Assembly (NCBI GenBank): GCA_030429005.1
Contig: JAUIDP010000027.1
Span: 1-37,606 of the forward strand
Direction of reading: 5' to 3'
DNA: 37,606 nt
DNA from: Gammaproteobacteria bacterium
GTDB taxonomy: Bacteria; Pseudomonadota; Gammaproteobacteria; Steroidobacterales; Woeseiaceae
Shown: one piece after another, positions 14,243-22,732 of the stretch
Position numbering within the stretch: the stretch's first letter is position 1
Layout: each line of letters begins with the position of its first letter
Position numbers and translations under genes: made by a program
The notes under the pieces: generated by a model
Told to the model about the DNA's origin: nothing
The model's database searches: none
Seen by the model: the letters and a program-made list of their open reading frames with translations, nothing else

Positions 14243-15511
14243 ATGCTTCAGGAAGCCAGGCAAAAAGCCAATGCTGCAAACGAGCCCTACCGGGCGCGGA
14301 TTGTCGAAACCAAGCGTACGCTGCGCGCCCGGATTACGGACATGCCTGCTCGCTTTGCGAGTATCACCGAGTCCGTCGAGTCCCAGATAGAAGAAATCGT
14401 TCAGGAACGTGCTCAAGGCATACAACCGGTGCCCGATCTCGATTTCAATCAACTTGATCAGGTAACGGAAGAGCAGAAACACAAGATTCGCCAGCGCGGC
14501 TGCCTCGTTATTCGCAATGTGTTCGAAGAACAGCGTGTCACTGACTGGAACCGACAGCTCGACGACTACCTCACCAGCAACAACTACCTCGAAAAGCTCG
14601 CCGCCAGCGGTGCCGTCGACGACTATTTCAGCACCCTGGCGAGCGCCAAACCCCAGATCTACGGTGTCTACTGGTCGCCGCCGCAAATGGAGGCGCGAAC
14701 CGATCCTGCAATGGCAGCGGTGAAGCAATTCCTGAACCGACTTTGGCACGCCGACTCGCCGGAGGGACCTGTATTCGACCCCGATCACGATCTCCTGTAC
14801 GCAGACCGTGTGCGATTTCGCCAGCCGGGCGATGCCTCACTCGGATTGTCGGCGCACGTCGATGCTGGTTCAATCGAGCGATGGATCGACCCCGCGTACC
14901 GTGACAAGGTCTATCGTCACGTCTTCGGCGGTGACATTGCGCAGTACGACCCCTTCGAAGCCTGGGGACGGACAGAGATCGAAGAAATTCCGTCACCCGC
15001 CGTCTGCCGCATGTTCCGCACGTTTCAGGGTTGGACCGCACTCACATCGCAAGGGCCCAACGACGGTACATTGCAACTGCTACCTGTCGCCAACGCGATA
15101 GTCTGGATGCTGCTCAGGGCCCTGCAAGACGATATCCCGGAGGATGAGTTGTGCGGCGCAGCCGCGTGTCGCGCGATGATGATCGTCAAGGAATACCACG
15201 ATCTGTTGCTAAGAGGCTACGGATCCATTCCTCAAGTGGAGCCCGGTGACACCGTATTTTGGCATCCTGACGTGTTGCACGGCGTCGAGGATGAGCATCG
15301 CGGCAGCGGTTACTCCAGCGTCCTGTACATCGCACCTGTCCCGGACTGCGCGAAGAATCGTGCCTACGCGAAACTGCAGCAGAAAGCGTTTGAGGCAGGC
15401 CGCTCGGCTCCGGATTTCGCGGCTGAAGATTTCGAAACGGATTTCAAGGGTCGATTCACCAGACAGAAGCTGAGTCCGTTAGGACTGCGGCAGATGGGCT
15501 ACCAGGACTAA
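14243..15511 (+). CDS. DUF1479 (YbiU-type) putative Fe(II)/2-oxoglutarate oxygenase
   Basis: A 422-residue cytoplasmic protein of the DUF1479 family, of which YbiU is the Escherichia coli member. The N-terminal half is helical (KRTLRARITDMPARFASI). The C-terminal half holds a double-stranded beta-helix with a metal triad: H205-V-D207 in LSAHVDAGSIERW and the distal H346 in FWHPDVLHGVEDEH. SSVLYIAPVPDCAKN near the end is typical. The fold suggests an Fe(II)- and 2-oxoglutarate-dependent hydroxylase; the natural substrate of the family is not established to my knowledge. GGTGGAGGAAAC before the ATG at 14243 is a strong ribosome site and rules out the upstream TTG at 14201. The gene lies with sugar-handling genes, so a sugar-derived substrate is possible. 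Confidence 0.85.
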   Translation: MLQEARQKANAANEPYRARIVETKRTLRARITDMPARFASITESVESQIEEIVQERAQGIQPVPDLDFNQLDQVTEEQKHKIRQRGCLVIRNVFEEQRVTDWNRQLDDYLTSNNYLEKLAASGAVDDYFSTLASAKPQIYGVYWSPPQMEARTDPAMAAVKQFLNRLWHADSPEGPVFDPDHDLLYADRVRFRQPGDASLGLSAHVDAGSIERWIDPAYRDKVYRHVFGGDIAQYDPFEAWGRTEIEEIPSPAVCRMFRTFQGWTALTSQGPNDGTLQLLPVANAIVWMLLRALQDDIPEDELCGAAACRAMMIVKEYHDLLLRGYGSIPQVEPGDTVFWHPDVLHGVEDEHRGSGYSSVLYIAPVPDCAKNRAYAKLQQKAFEAGRSAPDFAAEDFETDFKGRFTRQKLSPLGLRQMGYQD

Positions 15512-15546
15512 GAAAACTGCTACAAATAACCTGGCCAAGCCTCCGC

Positions 15547-16389
15547 TCACTGGATAGCAATGTCCGGAAACAAGTCTTTCAGTTCTTCCTGTGTCGGCTG
15601 CCTGCCATATTCACAAACTTCAAAGGCCTCGGCATACCGGGTTTGTGTGGCGATCTCAGCCCCATACGTGTTGTGAATCAGCTCCCTGTACTGATCCGCC
15701 TGCTTGCGCCAGACAGGCTTCCATAGACATTGATCAAAAAACTCCTGTTTTCGGCGAGCTCGAGCCTCTGGTTCATCGGGGACAGGACATACGTCGACAA
15801 AATTTTGTTTGTACCAGTAACTCTCGATTTGTGACTCCAGGCGCCAAAGGGCATCCATTTTCTGATCCATTGCGGAGTCTATGGGAACAGCAATAGAAGG
15901 GTTGAAAGGAATGGGTGTTTGAAAGTGATCGTAGGAGAACAGGAAAACGGGGTTGTGAGTTAAGGCCGGAACATCGGGAAGCACAAATTTCACGGTAACC
16001 ATAAATGCTGCGTCCTGCATCAAGACGCCTGTATAGCGGTGATCCGGATGATAGTCGTAGGGTCGATGTCCAACTACAATATCTGCTTCCCATTCACGAA
16101 TGTATCTCAGGAATATCAGTCGATTCTCAAGTGTTGGCATGAGTTCACCGTCGTGAACATCCATTACCGCAGTCTCTATTCCCAAAACTTTGGCCGCTGC
16201 TTCCACTTCCTTTTTGCGAATGTCTGCCAGTTCTTTACCGCATTTGCGTGCATGCCCCACGTCACCATTGGTTGTCGATACAAACCTGACCTTGTGCCCC
16301 TGAGCTGCCCACATAGCTGCACAGCCACCGACATTAAGTTCCGCATCATCCGGATGTGCTCCGAAAACCAATATCTTCAGAGAACTCAT
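15547..16389 (-). CDS. PIG-L family deacetylase
   Basis: A 280-residue zinc-dependent deacetylase of the LmbE/PIG-L family. The N-terminal zinc motif is H12-P-D-D15 (VFGAHPDDAELNVGG), and the third ligand is in H114-P-D-H117 (RPYDYHPDHRYTG). Both are intact. Family members remove acetyl groups from N-acetylglucosaminyl groups of glycolipids, mycothiol precursors and other small molecules. Translation begins at ATG 16389, with AAGGAGAT just upstream. It is 26 bp downstream of the MFS gene on the same strand, so the two probably form an operon whose transporter imports the substrate. It is convergent with the DUF1479 gene. Confidence 0.9.
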   Translation of the reverse strand: MSSLKILVFGAHPDDAELNVGGCAAMWAAQGHKVRFVSTTNGDVGHARKCGKELADIRKKEVEAAAKVLGIETAVMDVHDGELMPTLENRLIFLRYIREWEADIVVGHRPYDYHPDHRYTGVLMQDAAFMVTVKFVLPDVPALTHNPVFLFSYDHFQTPIPFNPSIAVPIDSAMDQKMDALWRLESQIESYWYKQNFVDVCPVPDEPEARARRKQEFFDQCLWKPVWRKQADQYRELIHNTYGAEIATQTRYAEAFEVCEYGRQPTQEELKDLFPDIAIQ

Positions 16390-16415
16390 CTACTATCTCC
16401 TTATACACATACAGG

Positions 16416-17681
16416 CTAGTCTGCGGAGCGCTCGACGTCGTCCTTGAAGGTCAGCATGAACAACACGAGGACAAAAAATGCGAATCCGGCCGGTACCCAC
16501 CAGAACTCCTGCCAGCGCTCCAGCGTCAGCGTGGTTGCACCACCCAGGAACCGGTTGAAGATCGCACCAGCAACCTGCGCGCCGACAAACATACCGAGTC
16601 CGTAGGTCACTAATACGAGAATGCCCTGAGCCTGGGCGCGCACGGCTGGCGTCGATTTCTTGTCGACGTAGATGTGGCCGGTTACGAAAAAGAAGTCATA
16701 GCAGATCCCGTGCAACAAAACTCCGCCAGCGACCATCCAGAACACCGCGTCGGGGGCGCCGATAGCGAACAGCGCATAACGCAGGATCCATGCGCCCATG
16801 CCGATGGCCAGCATCCACTTGACACCCAGGCGCATGAACATCAGCGGCATCAGCAACATGAAGGCTATTTCCGACATCTGCCCGATGCTCATCAAAGAAG
16901 ACGGGTTCGGCAGCACATCGACGAGCGCATTGCTTACGCCTTGATCATAAATGGCATTCGCGACGAAAATTGGCGCAAAACTGAAGTAAGCAGCGAGTGG
17001 GATACAGATCAGGAAAGCACAGCCGAGAAAAATGTAGAAGGATCGGCTGCCAAGCAAGCGAAACGCATCGACGCCCGCGATACTCCGAAATGTCACCGCC
17101 TGTCCTGCGGCTGGTGGCGGTGTGTGTGGTAGCGTGAAGCTGTATGCGCCAAGCAATAGGCTTGCGATCGCCGTCGTATACAGCGGCAAAGGCGTCCGGT
17201 CGGGCAACTCTTCGCCGCTGAATTGGCCGAGGACAATGCCGATGAATAGGCCGGCAGCGATCCAGCCGATCGTGCCGAATACGCGGATCATCGGAAACTG
17301 CCGCTCCTGATTCTCGATATTGTGAAACGCCAGCGAGTTCGCCAGGCCCAGCGTTGGCATGTAGCACATGTTGTAGAGCAACAGCAGTAGAACGAACAAG
17401 CCGGGTGTTCCCGTCGCCAGTGGCACCGCGAACATGATAAGTCCACCGAGGACATGCAGGGTACCGAGCATTTTTTCGGCCGGGAAATAGCGATCCGCAA
17501 CCAACCCCAGGAAGAACGGCGCAATGATGGCAGCGATGGGATTTACGGTGTATGGCCAGTGTGTAAGGTCGGCCATGCCGTGCGCCGCCATATAGTTGCC
17601 GATCGTGACGTACCACGCACCCCAAACAAAAAACTGCAGGAACATCATCGCGCTGAGTCGCGCCGAAATTACGTTGAACAT
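16416..17681 (-). CDS. NupG/XapB-type MFS permease
   Basis: A 421-residue, twelve-helix membrane transporter of the nucleoside:H+ symporter branch of the MFS. The opening SARLSAMMFLQFFVWGAWYVTIGNYM with its WGAW motif is the hallmark of this branch. IAPFFLGLVADRYF holds the loop 2-3 motif, and MIRVFGTIGWIAAG follows. In many bacteria members sit in clusters with Gfo/Idh/MocA oxidoreductases and sugar isomerases and carry sugars or derivatives rather than nucleosides. It is the first gene of a two-gene operon with the PIG-L deacetylase. The start ATG at 17681 has only a weak ribosome site. Which compound it carries is not evident. Confidence 0.88.
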   Translation of the reverse strand: MFNVISARLSAMMFLQFFVWGAWYVTIGNYMAAHGMADLTHWPYTVNPIAAIIAPFFLGLVADRYFPAEKMLGTLHVLGGLIMFAVPLATGTPGLFVLLLLLYNMCYMPTLGLANSLAFHNIENQERQFPMIRVFGTIGWIAAGLFIGIVLGQFSGEELPDRTPLPLYTTAIASLLLGAYSFTLPHTPPPAAGQAVTFRSIAGVDAFRLLGSRSFYIFLGCAFLICIPLAAYFSFAPIFVANAIYDQGVSNALVDVLPNPSSLMSIGQMSEIAFMLLMPLMFMRLGVKWMLAIGMGAWILRYALFAIGAPDAVFWMVAGGVLLHGICYDFFFVTGHIYVDKKSTPAVRAQAQGILVLVTYGLGMFVGAQVAGAIFNRFLGGATTLTLERWQEFWWVPAGFAFFVLVLFMLTFKDDVERSAD

Positions 17682-17842
17682 TCGGCCATGTTACGCAGCG
17701 CATCATCGGTAATGCAACCGGCGTTTCGCAATAGTTTTTGCCCGAAGAGAGTTTGTATTGACAAGAACAAGCAGCCGATTGCGGCGGCTGCGGGAGTCCT
17801 GGAACAGCGCCGGCGTACCGTCGATGGTAGTGCCGTCGAATT

Positions 17843-19045
17843 CTAGCCGGGTTGTCTGTCGATACGCGGTCGCATCAGCACGGGCAGATACGCTACGACG
17901 AAGACGATGAAACCCAATGTCCAGAACAGTCCGGAACACAGCGCCGCATGCAGGTTCCACGCTGGTACAGCAACAGCGGCAACTACCCGGACGAGAGCCG
18001 CGAGTTGAAGTGATACGAACGCCGCGATCTCAGCCTTGTTAGCATGGAGCGCCCTGCCCGTGTGACCCAGTGCGCTGCGCATCATCATGGCGATCATCAG
18101 GCTCGCCATCGCACCAATAGTCAGTGCATGGGTTGCCGCCGCATGTGGAGCGAACCCGAGTTCTGCTGCTGCACGGAGTGCAAGATGCACCGGTAGCCAG
18201 GCGTAAGCCAGGGGCAACATAAACAAGAGCGCATTGGTACGGGTCCGCAATGGCGACCACAATGACAACCGAATGGTGTGAGCCAGGCCAGCGACAACCA
18301 GCAAAGTTACTAGCAACTCGTTCGAGAGTCGCGATTGCACCCCTGTCAGGTCAATAATCAATACACCGATCAATGTACCAACTGACAGAATCTCAACGGA
18401 CCAGAGCCGACGAGGGTTCGCGTCGGGGAGCGCGTTGGCAGTAAATGCTGGAATGACACGGCCCGCAATCACGGTAATTAGCAATACAATAATGTCCAGA
18501 CTCGTTGCGTAGGCCGCGGCCAGCAACCTGGCAGGAACAAGTCCCAGATACGCCAGGTGAAACGTTGCATTCAGTATGGCCAGCATCGCAATGATTCCGA
18601 CAACTTTATAATTTCGCGAATTACGGCTGCGCCATATTGGCCGGAGGATAGCGAGACCCAGTGCCGGCAGGAACGTCGCATCTACTATCGCGGCTAGCGG
18701 CACCGGGCCCGTGATGATCAGCACGCGTCCGGTGAGCCAGAGCGCAACGAGCGCGCCAAGCATCGGTCCCGTCGGCGTAGGCTGTCCTGTCCAGTTGCGA
18801 ACTGCAGTTAGCAGAAACCCGGCAATAACGGCCGTAGCAAAGCCGAACAGCATTTCGTGAATGTGCCAGGTAATCCCGTTTAGCCCTGGCATGGGCAAGA
18901 GCACCCCTGCGTACATAAGCAGCCAGAGCGGAACTGCAACAACTCCGAATCCGGCCGCGACCAGGTAGAACGGCCGGAAGCCGAGCGCCAGCAGGGGTAG
19001 TCTGCTGAGGCCCGACTTCATCGACGAGTCGACCAGCCTGGTCAT
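17843..19045 (-). CDS. nnrS: NnrS family heme/copper membrane protein
   Basis: A 400-residue inner-membrane protein with about twelve hydrophobic helices. The N-terminal LPLLALGFRPFYLVAAGFG, the first-loop GITWHIHEMLFGF and the AVRNWTGQPTP segment are diagnostic of NnrS. Several helix-end histidines (HAAATHALTIGA, HLALRA) could bind heme or copper. NnrS proteins are made under nitric oxide stress and ease its toxicity, protecting cells from loss of iron during NO exposure. The ATG at 19045 overlaps the nsrR stop (TGATG), so the two are cotranscribed and translationally coupled. A GTG one codon earlier (19048) is also possible. Confidence 0.9.
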   Translation of the reverse strand: MTRLVDSSMKSGLSRLPLLALGFRPFYLVAAGFGVVAVPLWLLMYAGVLLPMPGLNGITWHIHEMLFGFATAVIAGFLLTAVRNWTGQPTPTGPMLGALVALWLTGRVLIITGPVPLAAIVDATFLPALGLAILRPIWRSRNSRNYKVVGIIAMLAILNATFHLAYLGLVPARLLAAAYATSLDIIVLLITVIAGRVIPAFTANALPDANPRRLWSVEILSVGTLIGVLIIDLTGVQSRLSNELLVTLLVVAGLAHTIRLSLWSPLRTRTNALLFMLPLAYAWLPVHLALRAAAELGFAPHAAATHALTIGAMASLMIAMMMRSALGHTGRALHANKAEIAAFVSLQLAALVRVVAAVAVPAWNLHAALCSGLFWTLGFIVFVVAYLPVLMRPRIDRQPG

Positions 19046-19509
19046 CACTGGTCTGTATCTGCGCGTTGCGACAAATCAGCAAATCCAAGCTGAGCGCGGA
19101 GGCTGCGTCGCGGCTCGACGAGATCGCTCAGCATGACCCCATCCAGGCTCTCCAGGAAAGCGCCCAGTGCTCTGCCAAGTTCGCCGGCCAATACGCAGTT
19201 TTTTTGAATACAGCATTGCGATTTGGATGAATCGAAGCACTCTACGAGATTGAAGTCAGGCTCGAAATCCCGGATCACGCCTCCTACCGAGATTTCACAA
19301 GGACTTTTTGCCAATCGGAAACCGCCCTTTCGGCCCCGTACAGTTTCCAGATAGCCGTTTGCGCTGAGGTTATGCACAACCTTGGAGAGATGGTTACGCG
19401 AAATCCGAAAATCTTTGGCAACCGCGTCGATACGGTCAAGCTCGGTATGCGCAAGCGCTGCGTGCATCAGTACGCGCAACGCGTAATCCGTCTGGGTGGT
19501 CAATCGCAC
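19045..19509 (-). CDS. nsrR: Rrf2-family nitric oxide-sensing repressor NsrR
   Basis: A 154-residue Rrf2-family regulator. The winged-helix domain occupies about residues 1-70 (RLTTQTDYALRVLMHAA, with RNHLSKVVHNLSANGYLETV as the recognition region and RGRKGGFRLAK as the wing). Iron-sulfur ligands are visible: Asp8, as in known NsrR proteins, and cysteines at 91, 99/100 and 105. An intact [Fe-S] cluster allows DNA binding and repression, and nitric oxide destroys it and lifts repression. The neighbours, nnrS downstream in the same operon and norB divergent, are both NO-response genes, which supports NsrR rather than IscR or another Rrf2 member. Confidence 0.9.
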   Translation of the reverse strand: MRLTTQTDYALRVLMHAALAHTELDRIDAVAKDFRISRNHLSKVVHNLSANGYLETVRGRKGGFRLAKSPCEISVGGVIRDFEPDFNLVECFDSSKSQCCIQKNCVLAGELGRALGAFLESLDGVMLSDLVEPRRSLRAQLGFADLSQRADTDQ

Positions 19510-19541
19510 GGGCAGAAACCTACAATTCGATCTTCCTATTT

Positions 19542-19566
19542 AAACATATATTCTGTATACATGTTT
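19542..19566. promoter_or_regulatory. Candidate NsrR operator
   Basis: A 25-bp palindrome, AAACATATA..TATACATGTTT around a central T at 19554, pairs at ten of twelve positions. It lies in the 132-bp gap between the divergent nsrR and norB genes. The arms resemble the AT-rich, ATGCAT-like half-sites reported for NsrR in other proteobacteria. Placement here would let NsrR repress norB and control its own operon. Confidence 0.7.
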
Positions 19567-19641
19567 TAGTAAAGTGGATGCCAGGTCCCTATCCGAATAA
19601 CAAGATTAAAGTAGCGCAGCTAGCGCAGGCGGATATCCAAG

Positions 19642-21966
19642 ATGACTTCTGAACCACAAACCCGATCGACGCCACCCGCAGATCACCTTTCACCGTGGTG
19701 GCGACGTTCTGTACTGATTGTCATGGCAATAGGCTTCAGCGTACTGATTTACCTGACGGTGAAAGTGCACCATGACGCTCCCCCTCTGCCCCAGCAGGTT
19801 GTCGATTCGCGCGGCGCCGTGCTGTTCGAACTGTCCGACATCCAGGAAGGACAGGAAGTCTTTCTCAAATACGGGCTGATGAACAACGGCAGTATTTGGG
19901 GTCACGGCGCATACCTGGGGCCAGACTTCTCGGCGCAATACCTGCACAACCTCGGGGTTGACGTCGCCGCTGTGTTGGCTGAAGAGCGCTTCGGCCGGGC
20001 ATTCGACACATTGGATTCGAGCGAACGGGCGATGGTCGAAGGTCTAGTGGCATCCCAGCTCAAGACCAATCGTTACGAATCAGATTCCGGGCAATTGGTG
20101 GTCACTGATGCCGAGACGGCATCCTTCGAACGGCAAGTCGACTACTGGAAAGACTACTTTCGCACCCCCGAATACAATGGCGGCCTACCGGCCAATTTCA
20201 TTGTCGACGACGGTGAGGTTCGTAAACTGACCGCATTCTTTGCCTGGACCGCGTGGGCGTCGGTCACGAATCGCCCGGGCGAGACTGCGACCTACACGAA
20301 TAACTTCCCGTACGACCCATTGGTTGGCAATGCCCCAACCGGCGGAGCACTGTTGTGGAGTGCGCTAAGCCTGGTCGCGTTGCTGGGTGGCATTGCGTTG
20401 GTCTTGCTCGCGTTCGGAAAATTCGACTACCTGGGATGGAAATCATCCGACGTTCATGTAGAAGCCGGCCTGATCCCTGGCAATCCGACGCCAGGCCAAA
20501 GGGCGACGATCAAGTTCTTCGTTATCGTGGGCCTCTTATTCCTGGCCCAGACACTGGTCGGTGGTGCCACCGCGCACTATCGTGCCGATCCGGGGACCTT
20601 TTATGGCGTAGATATCTCCGCATTCCTGCCAAGTAACATATTACGCACCTGGCACCTGCAGCTGGCGATTTTCTGGATCGCAACCTCATACGTCGCCGGA
20701 GCACTGCTACTGGCGACAGAGGTCGGGGGGCGTGAGCCGAAACATCAGGCAGCGCTGATCCATTGTCTTTTCGGGGCCCTGTTTATCGTCGTTGCCGGCA
20801 GCCTGCTGGGCGAATGGGCAGGTACATTCCAGTGGTTACCGGAGCATTGGTTCTGGTTCGGTAACCAGGGCTGGGAATATCTCGAACTTGGCCGTGCATG
20901 GCAGATTCTTCTCGCTATTGGCCTGATATTCTGGTTCGGATTGCTGGTTCGCGCCGTATCGCCATCCCTGAAATCGGCCGAGCTAAAGGAACTGACCCGA
21001 TTCTTTCTGCTCGCGGCGTTAGCGATCCCCGTATTCTATCTGCCTGCGATGTTTTTCGACGGTACGACGCATTTCTCCATCGTCGACACCTGGCGCTTCT
21101 GGATCATCCACCTTTGGGTTGAGGGCTTTTTCGAGTTTTTCGTTACAGTACTGGTTGCCCTCATCCTGTCGGGCCTGGGCGTGGTTACACGCGTAACTGC
21201 CACGCGGGTGATTTATCTCGATGCAATTCTCTACTTTGGCGGCGGATTGATCGGTACGGGTCACCACTGGTATTTCAATGGCCACTCCGAACTGAACATG
21301 GCATTGAGCGCAGTCTTCTCTGCGCTCGAGGTGGTACCGCTCACATTATTGACGCTCGACGCGTGGGATTTCATAAAGGTGACAAGGTCTCAGCGAGACC
21401 TTGCTGGCAACCCGATACCTGTACCGCACAAATGGACTTTCTACTTCATCATGGCTGTCGGTTTCTGGAATTTCCTCGGTGCCGGCGTCTTCGGGTTCCT
21501 GATCAACCTGCCAATCGTCAGCTATTTCGAAGTCGGTACACTCCTGACCGTCAATCATGGGCACGCGGCTATGATGGGTGTCTTCGGCATGCTGGCGATT
21601 GCGCTGATGGTCTTCTCCGTACGCCACGTTTCAACTGAATCACAATGGGCAGAACTCCAGAAGTACTTCAGATTCTCGTTCTGGGGCCTCAATATCGGCC
21701 TCGCGATGATGGTTGTCTTCAGCCTTTTCCCAGGAGGCATCCTGCAATTAATGGATGTACTCGAGAATGGTTACTGGCACGCGCGTGGTCTGACGTACAC
21801 ATCGCAGGACCTGCCGCGGCTGATTGAGTGGCTCAGGACTCCTGGTGACCTCGTATTCATAATTGCCGGCGTTGTTCCCGCGCTTATCGGAGTGACGAAG
21901 TGCTACCTGAATGTTCGGCGGGGCGGCGACGGTTTGTCAATTTCTGTGGCCCGAAACGAACAATAA
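19642..21966 (+). CDS. norB: Quinol-dependent nitric oxide reductase (qNor)
   Basis: A 774-residue single-subunit nitric oxide reductase that reduces two NO to N2O with electrons from quinol, at the inner membrane. The length and the long periplasmic insert after the first helix (about residues 40-230, with LFELSDIQEGQEVFLKYGLM and GSIWGHGAYLGPDFSAQYLH) mark the quinol type, which fuses NorC-like and NorB-like parts. Catalytic-core histidines are visible in RTWHLQLAIFWI, IHLWVEGFFEFFVT, TGHHWYFNGH and NHGHAAMMGVFGML, which supply heme and iron ligands. The ATG at 19642 is the first in the frame. Control by NsrR through the palindrome about 75 bp upstream is likely, and it should act as NO detoxification since no nitrite reductase is nearby. 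Confidence 0.95.
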   Translation: MTSEPQTRSTPPADHLSPWWRRSVLIVMAIGFSVLIYLTVKVHHDAPPLPQQVVDSRGAVLFELSDIQEGQEVFLKYGLMNNGSIWGHGAYLGPDFSAQYLHNLGVDVAAVLAEERFGRAFDTLDSSERAMVEGLVASQLKTNRYESDSGQLVVTDAETASFERQVDYWKDYFRTPEYNGGLPANFIVDDGEVRKLTAFFAWTAWASVTNRPGETATYTNNFPYDPLVGNAPTGGALLWSALSLVALLGGIALVLLAFGKFDYLGWKSSDVHVEAGLIPGNPTPGQRATIKFFVIVGLLFLAQTLVGGATAHYRADPGTFYGVDISAFLPSNILRTWHLQLAIFWIATSYVAGALLLATEVGGREPKHQAALIHCLFGALFIVVAGSLLGEWAGTFQWLPEHWFWFGNQGWEYLELGRAWQILLAIGLIFWFGLLVRAVSPSLKSAELKELTRFFLLAALAIPVFYLPAMFFDGTTHFSIVDTWRFWIIHLWVEGFFEFFVTVLVALILSGLGVVTRVTATRVIYLDAILYFGGGLIGTGHHWYFNGHSELNMALSAVFSALEVVPLTLLTLDAWDFIKVTRSQRDLAGNPIPVPHKWTFYFIMAVGFWNFLGAGVFGFLINLPIVSYFEVGTLLTVNHGHAAMMGVFGMLAIALMVFSVRHVSTESQWAELQKYFRFSFWGLNIGLAMMVVFSLFPGGILQLMDVLENGYWHARGLTYTSQDLPRLIEWLRTPGDLVFIIAGVVPALIGVTKCYLNVRRGGDGLSISVARNEQ

Positions 21967-21981
21967 ACTGAATCTCAGTTT
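21965..21981. terminator. Small hairpin between convergent norB and kdsB
   Basis: AAACTGA and TCAGTTT form a perfect 7-bp stem with a 3-nt loop at 21965-21981, followed by TGTTTGGCTT. It overlaps the stop codon of norB by 2 nt and could serve as a weak bidirectional terminator. The stem is A-T rich and the T-tract is interrupted. Confidence 0.35.
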
Positions 21982-22000
21982 GTTTGGCTTGCAACCCGCT

Positions 22001-22732
22001 CTACTTATCGTATGCCGAAAGAGCTTCGGCAGCCGCCTGCAAGTCCGCCTCTGTATCCACGCCCGCTCCCGGGCGAACCGTGGGAATGGCGACACGAATT
22101 GTCATGCCAAGGGCCAGCGCGCGCAATTGCTCAAGGCGTTCTGCCGTTTCCAGGCCTGACGGAGGCGCCGCCACCAGCCGGCGGAGTACACCCGCCCGGT
22201 ACGCATAAATGCCGTGGTGATGCAGTGCCAGCTTGCTGTCCCCGTGCGGGATCGGTGCGCGGCTGAAGTACAGCGCATTACCGGCATCATCGATGACCGC
22301 CTTGACGACATTCGGATTCTTGTAGTCCTCCTCGCTGGCAATGTGCGATGCCAGCGTGCCGATATCCGCATCGGAATCGGCGAGCAAGGATGCACACTGA
22401 TCAATCAGCTGTGCAGGCATTGTCGGTTCATCGCCCTGCAAATTGACCACAATCGTATCGTCGTGCCAGTCCATGATGTCGCACACTTCGGCGATGCGCT
22501 CACTTCCGGAGCGATGCTGGTTGCCTGTCATGCAAACGACGGCTCCGAATTCCTCGCAGGCGTCGGCGATACGCTGGTCATCCGTCGCCACAACCAGGTC
22601 GCGTGCAGCGCTTTCCCGGCCGCGTTCCACCACGTGCCGGATCATCGGCTTGCCGTTGATGTCCCGCAACGGCTTGCCCGGTAATCTTTCCGATGCGTAC
22701 CGCGCTGGAATGACTACGACAAAATTGCTCAT
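22001..22732 (-). CDS. kdsB: 3-deoxy-manno-octulosonate cytidylyltransferase (CMP-Kdo synthetase)
   Basis: A 243-residue cytoplasmic enzyme that activates Kdo with CTP for addition to lipid A. The N-terminal nucleotide-binding motif IPARYASERLPGKPL, the TDDQRIADACEEFGA and NVQGDEPT-like segment (VNLQGDEPTMPAQLI) and the C-terminal Kdo-site region PAxGLETAERLEQLRAL are all as expected. Length is normal. Its ATG at 22732 overlaps the lpxK stop by 4 nt (ATGA), so the two are coupled. It is the last gene of the comEC to kdsB operon and is convergent with norB. Confidence 0.97.
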   Translation of the reverse strand: MSNFVVVIPARYASERLPGKPLRDINGKPMIRHVVERGRESAARDLVVATDDQRIADACEEFGAVVCMTGNQHRSGSERIAEVCDIMDWHDDTIVVNLQGDEPTMPAQLIDQCASLLADSDADIGTLASHIASEEDYKNPNVVKAVIDDAGNALYFSRAPIPHGDSKLALHHHGIYAYRAGVLRRLVAAPPSGLETAERLEQLRALALGMTIRVAIPTVRPGAGVDTEADLQAAAEALSAYDK

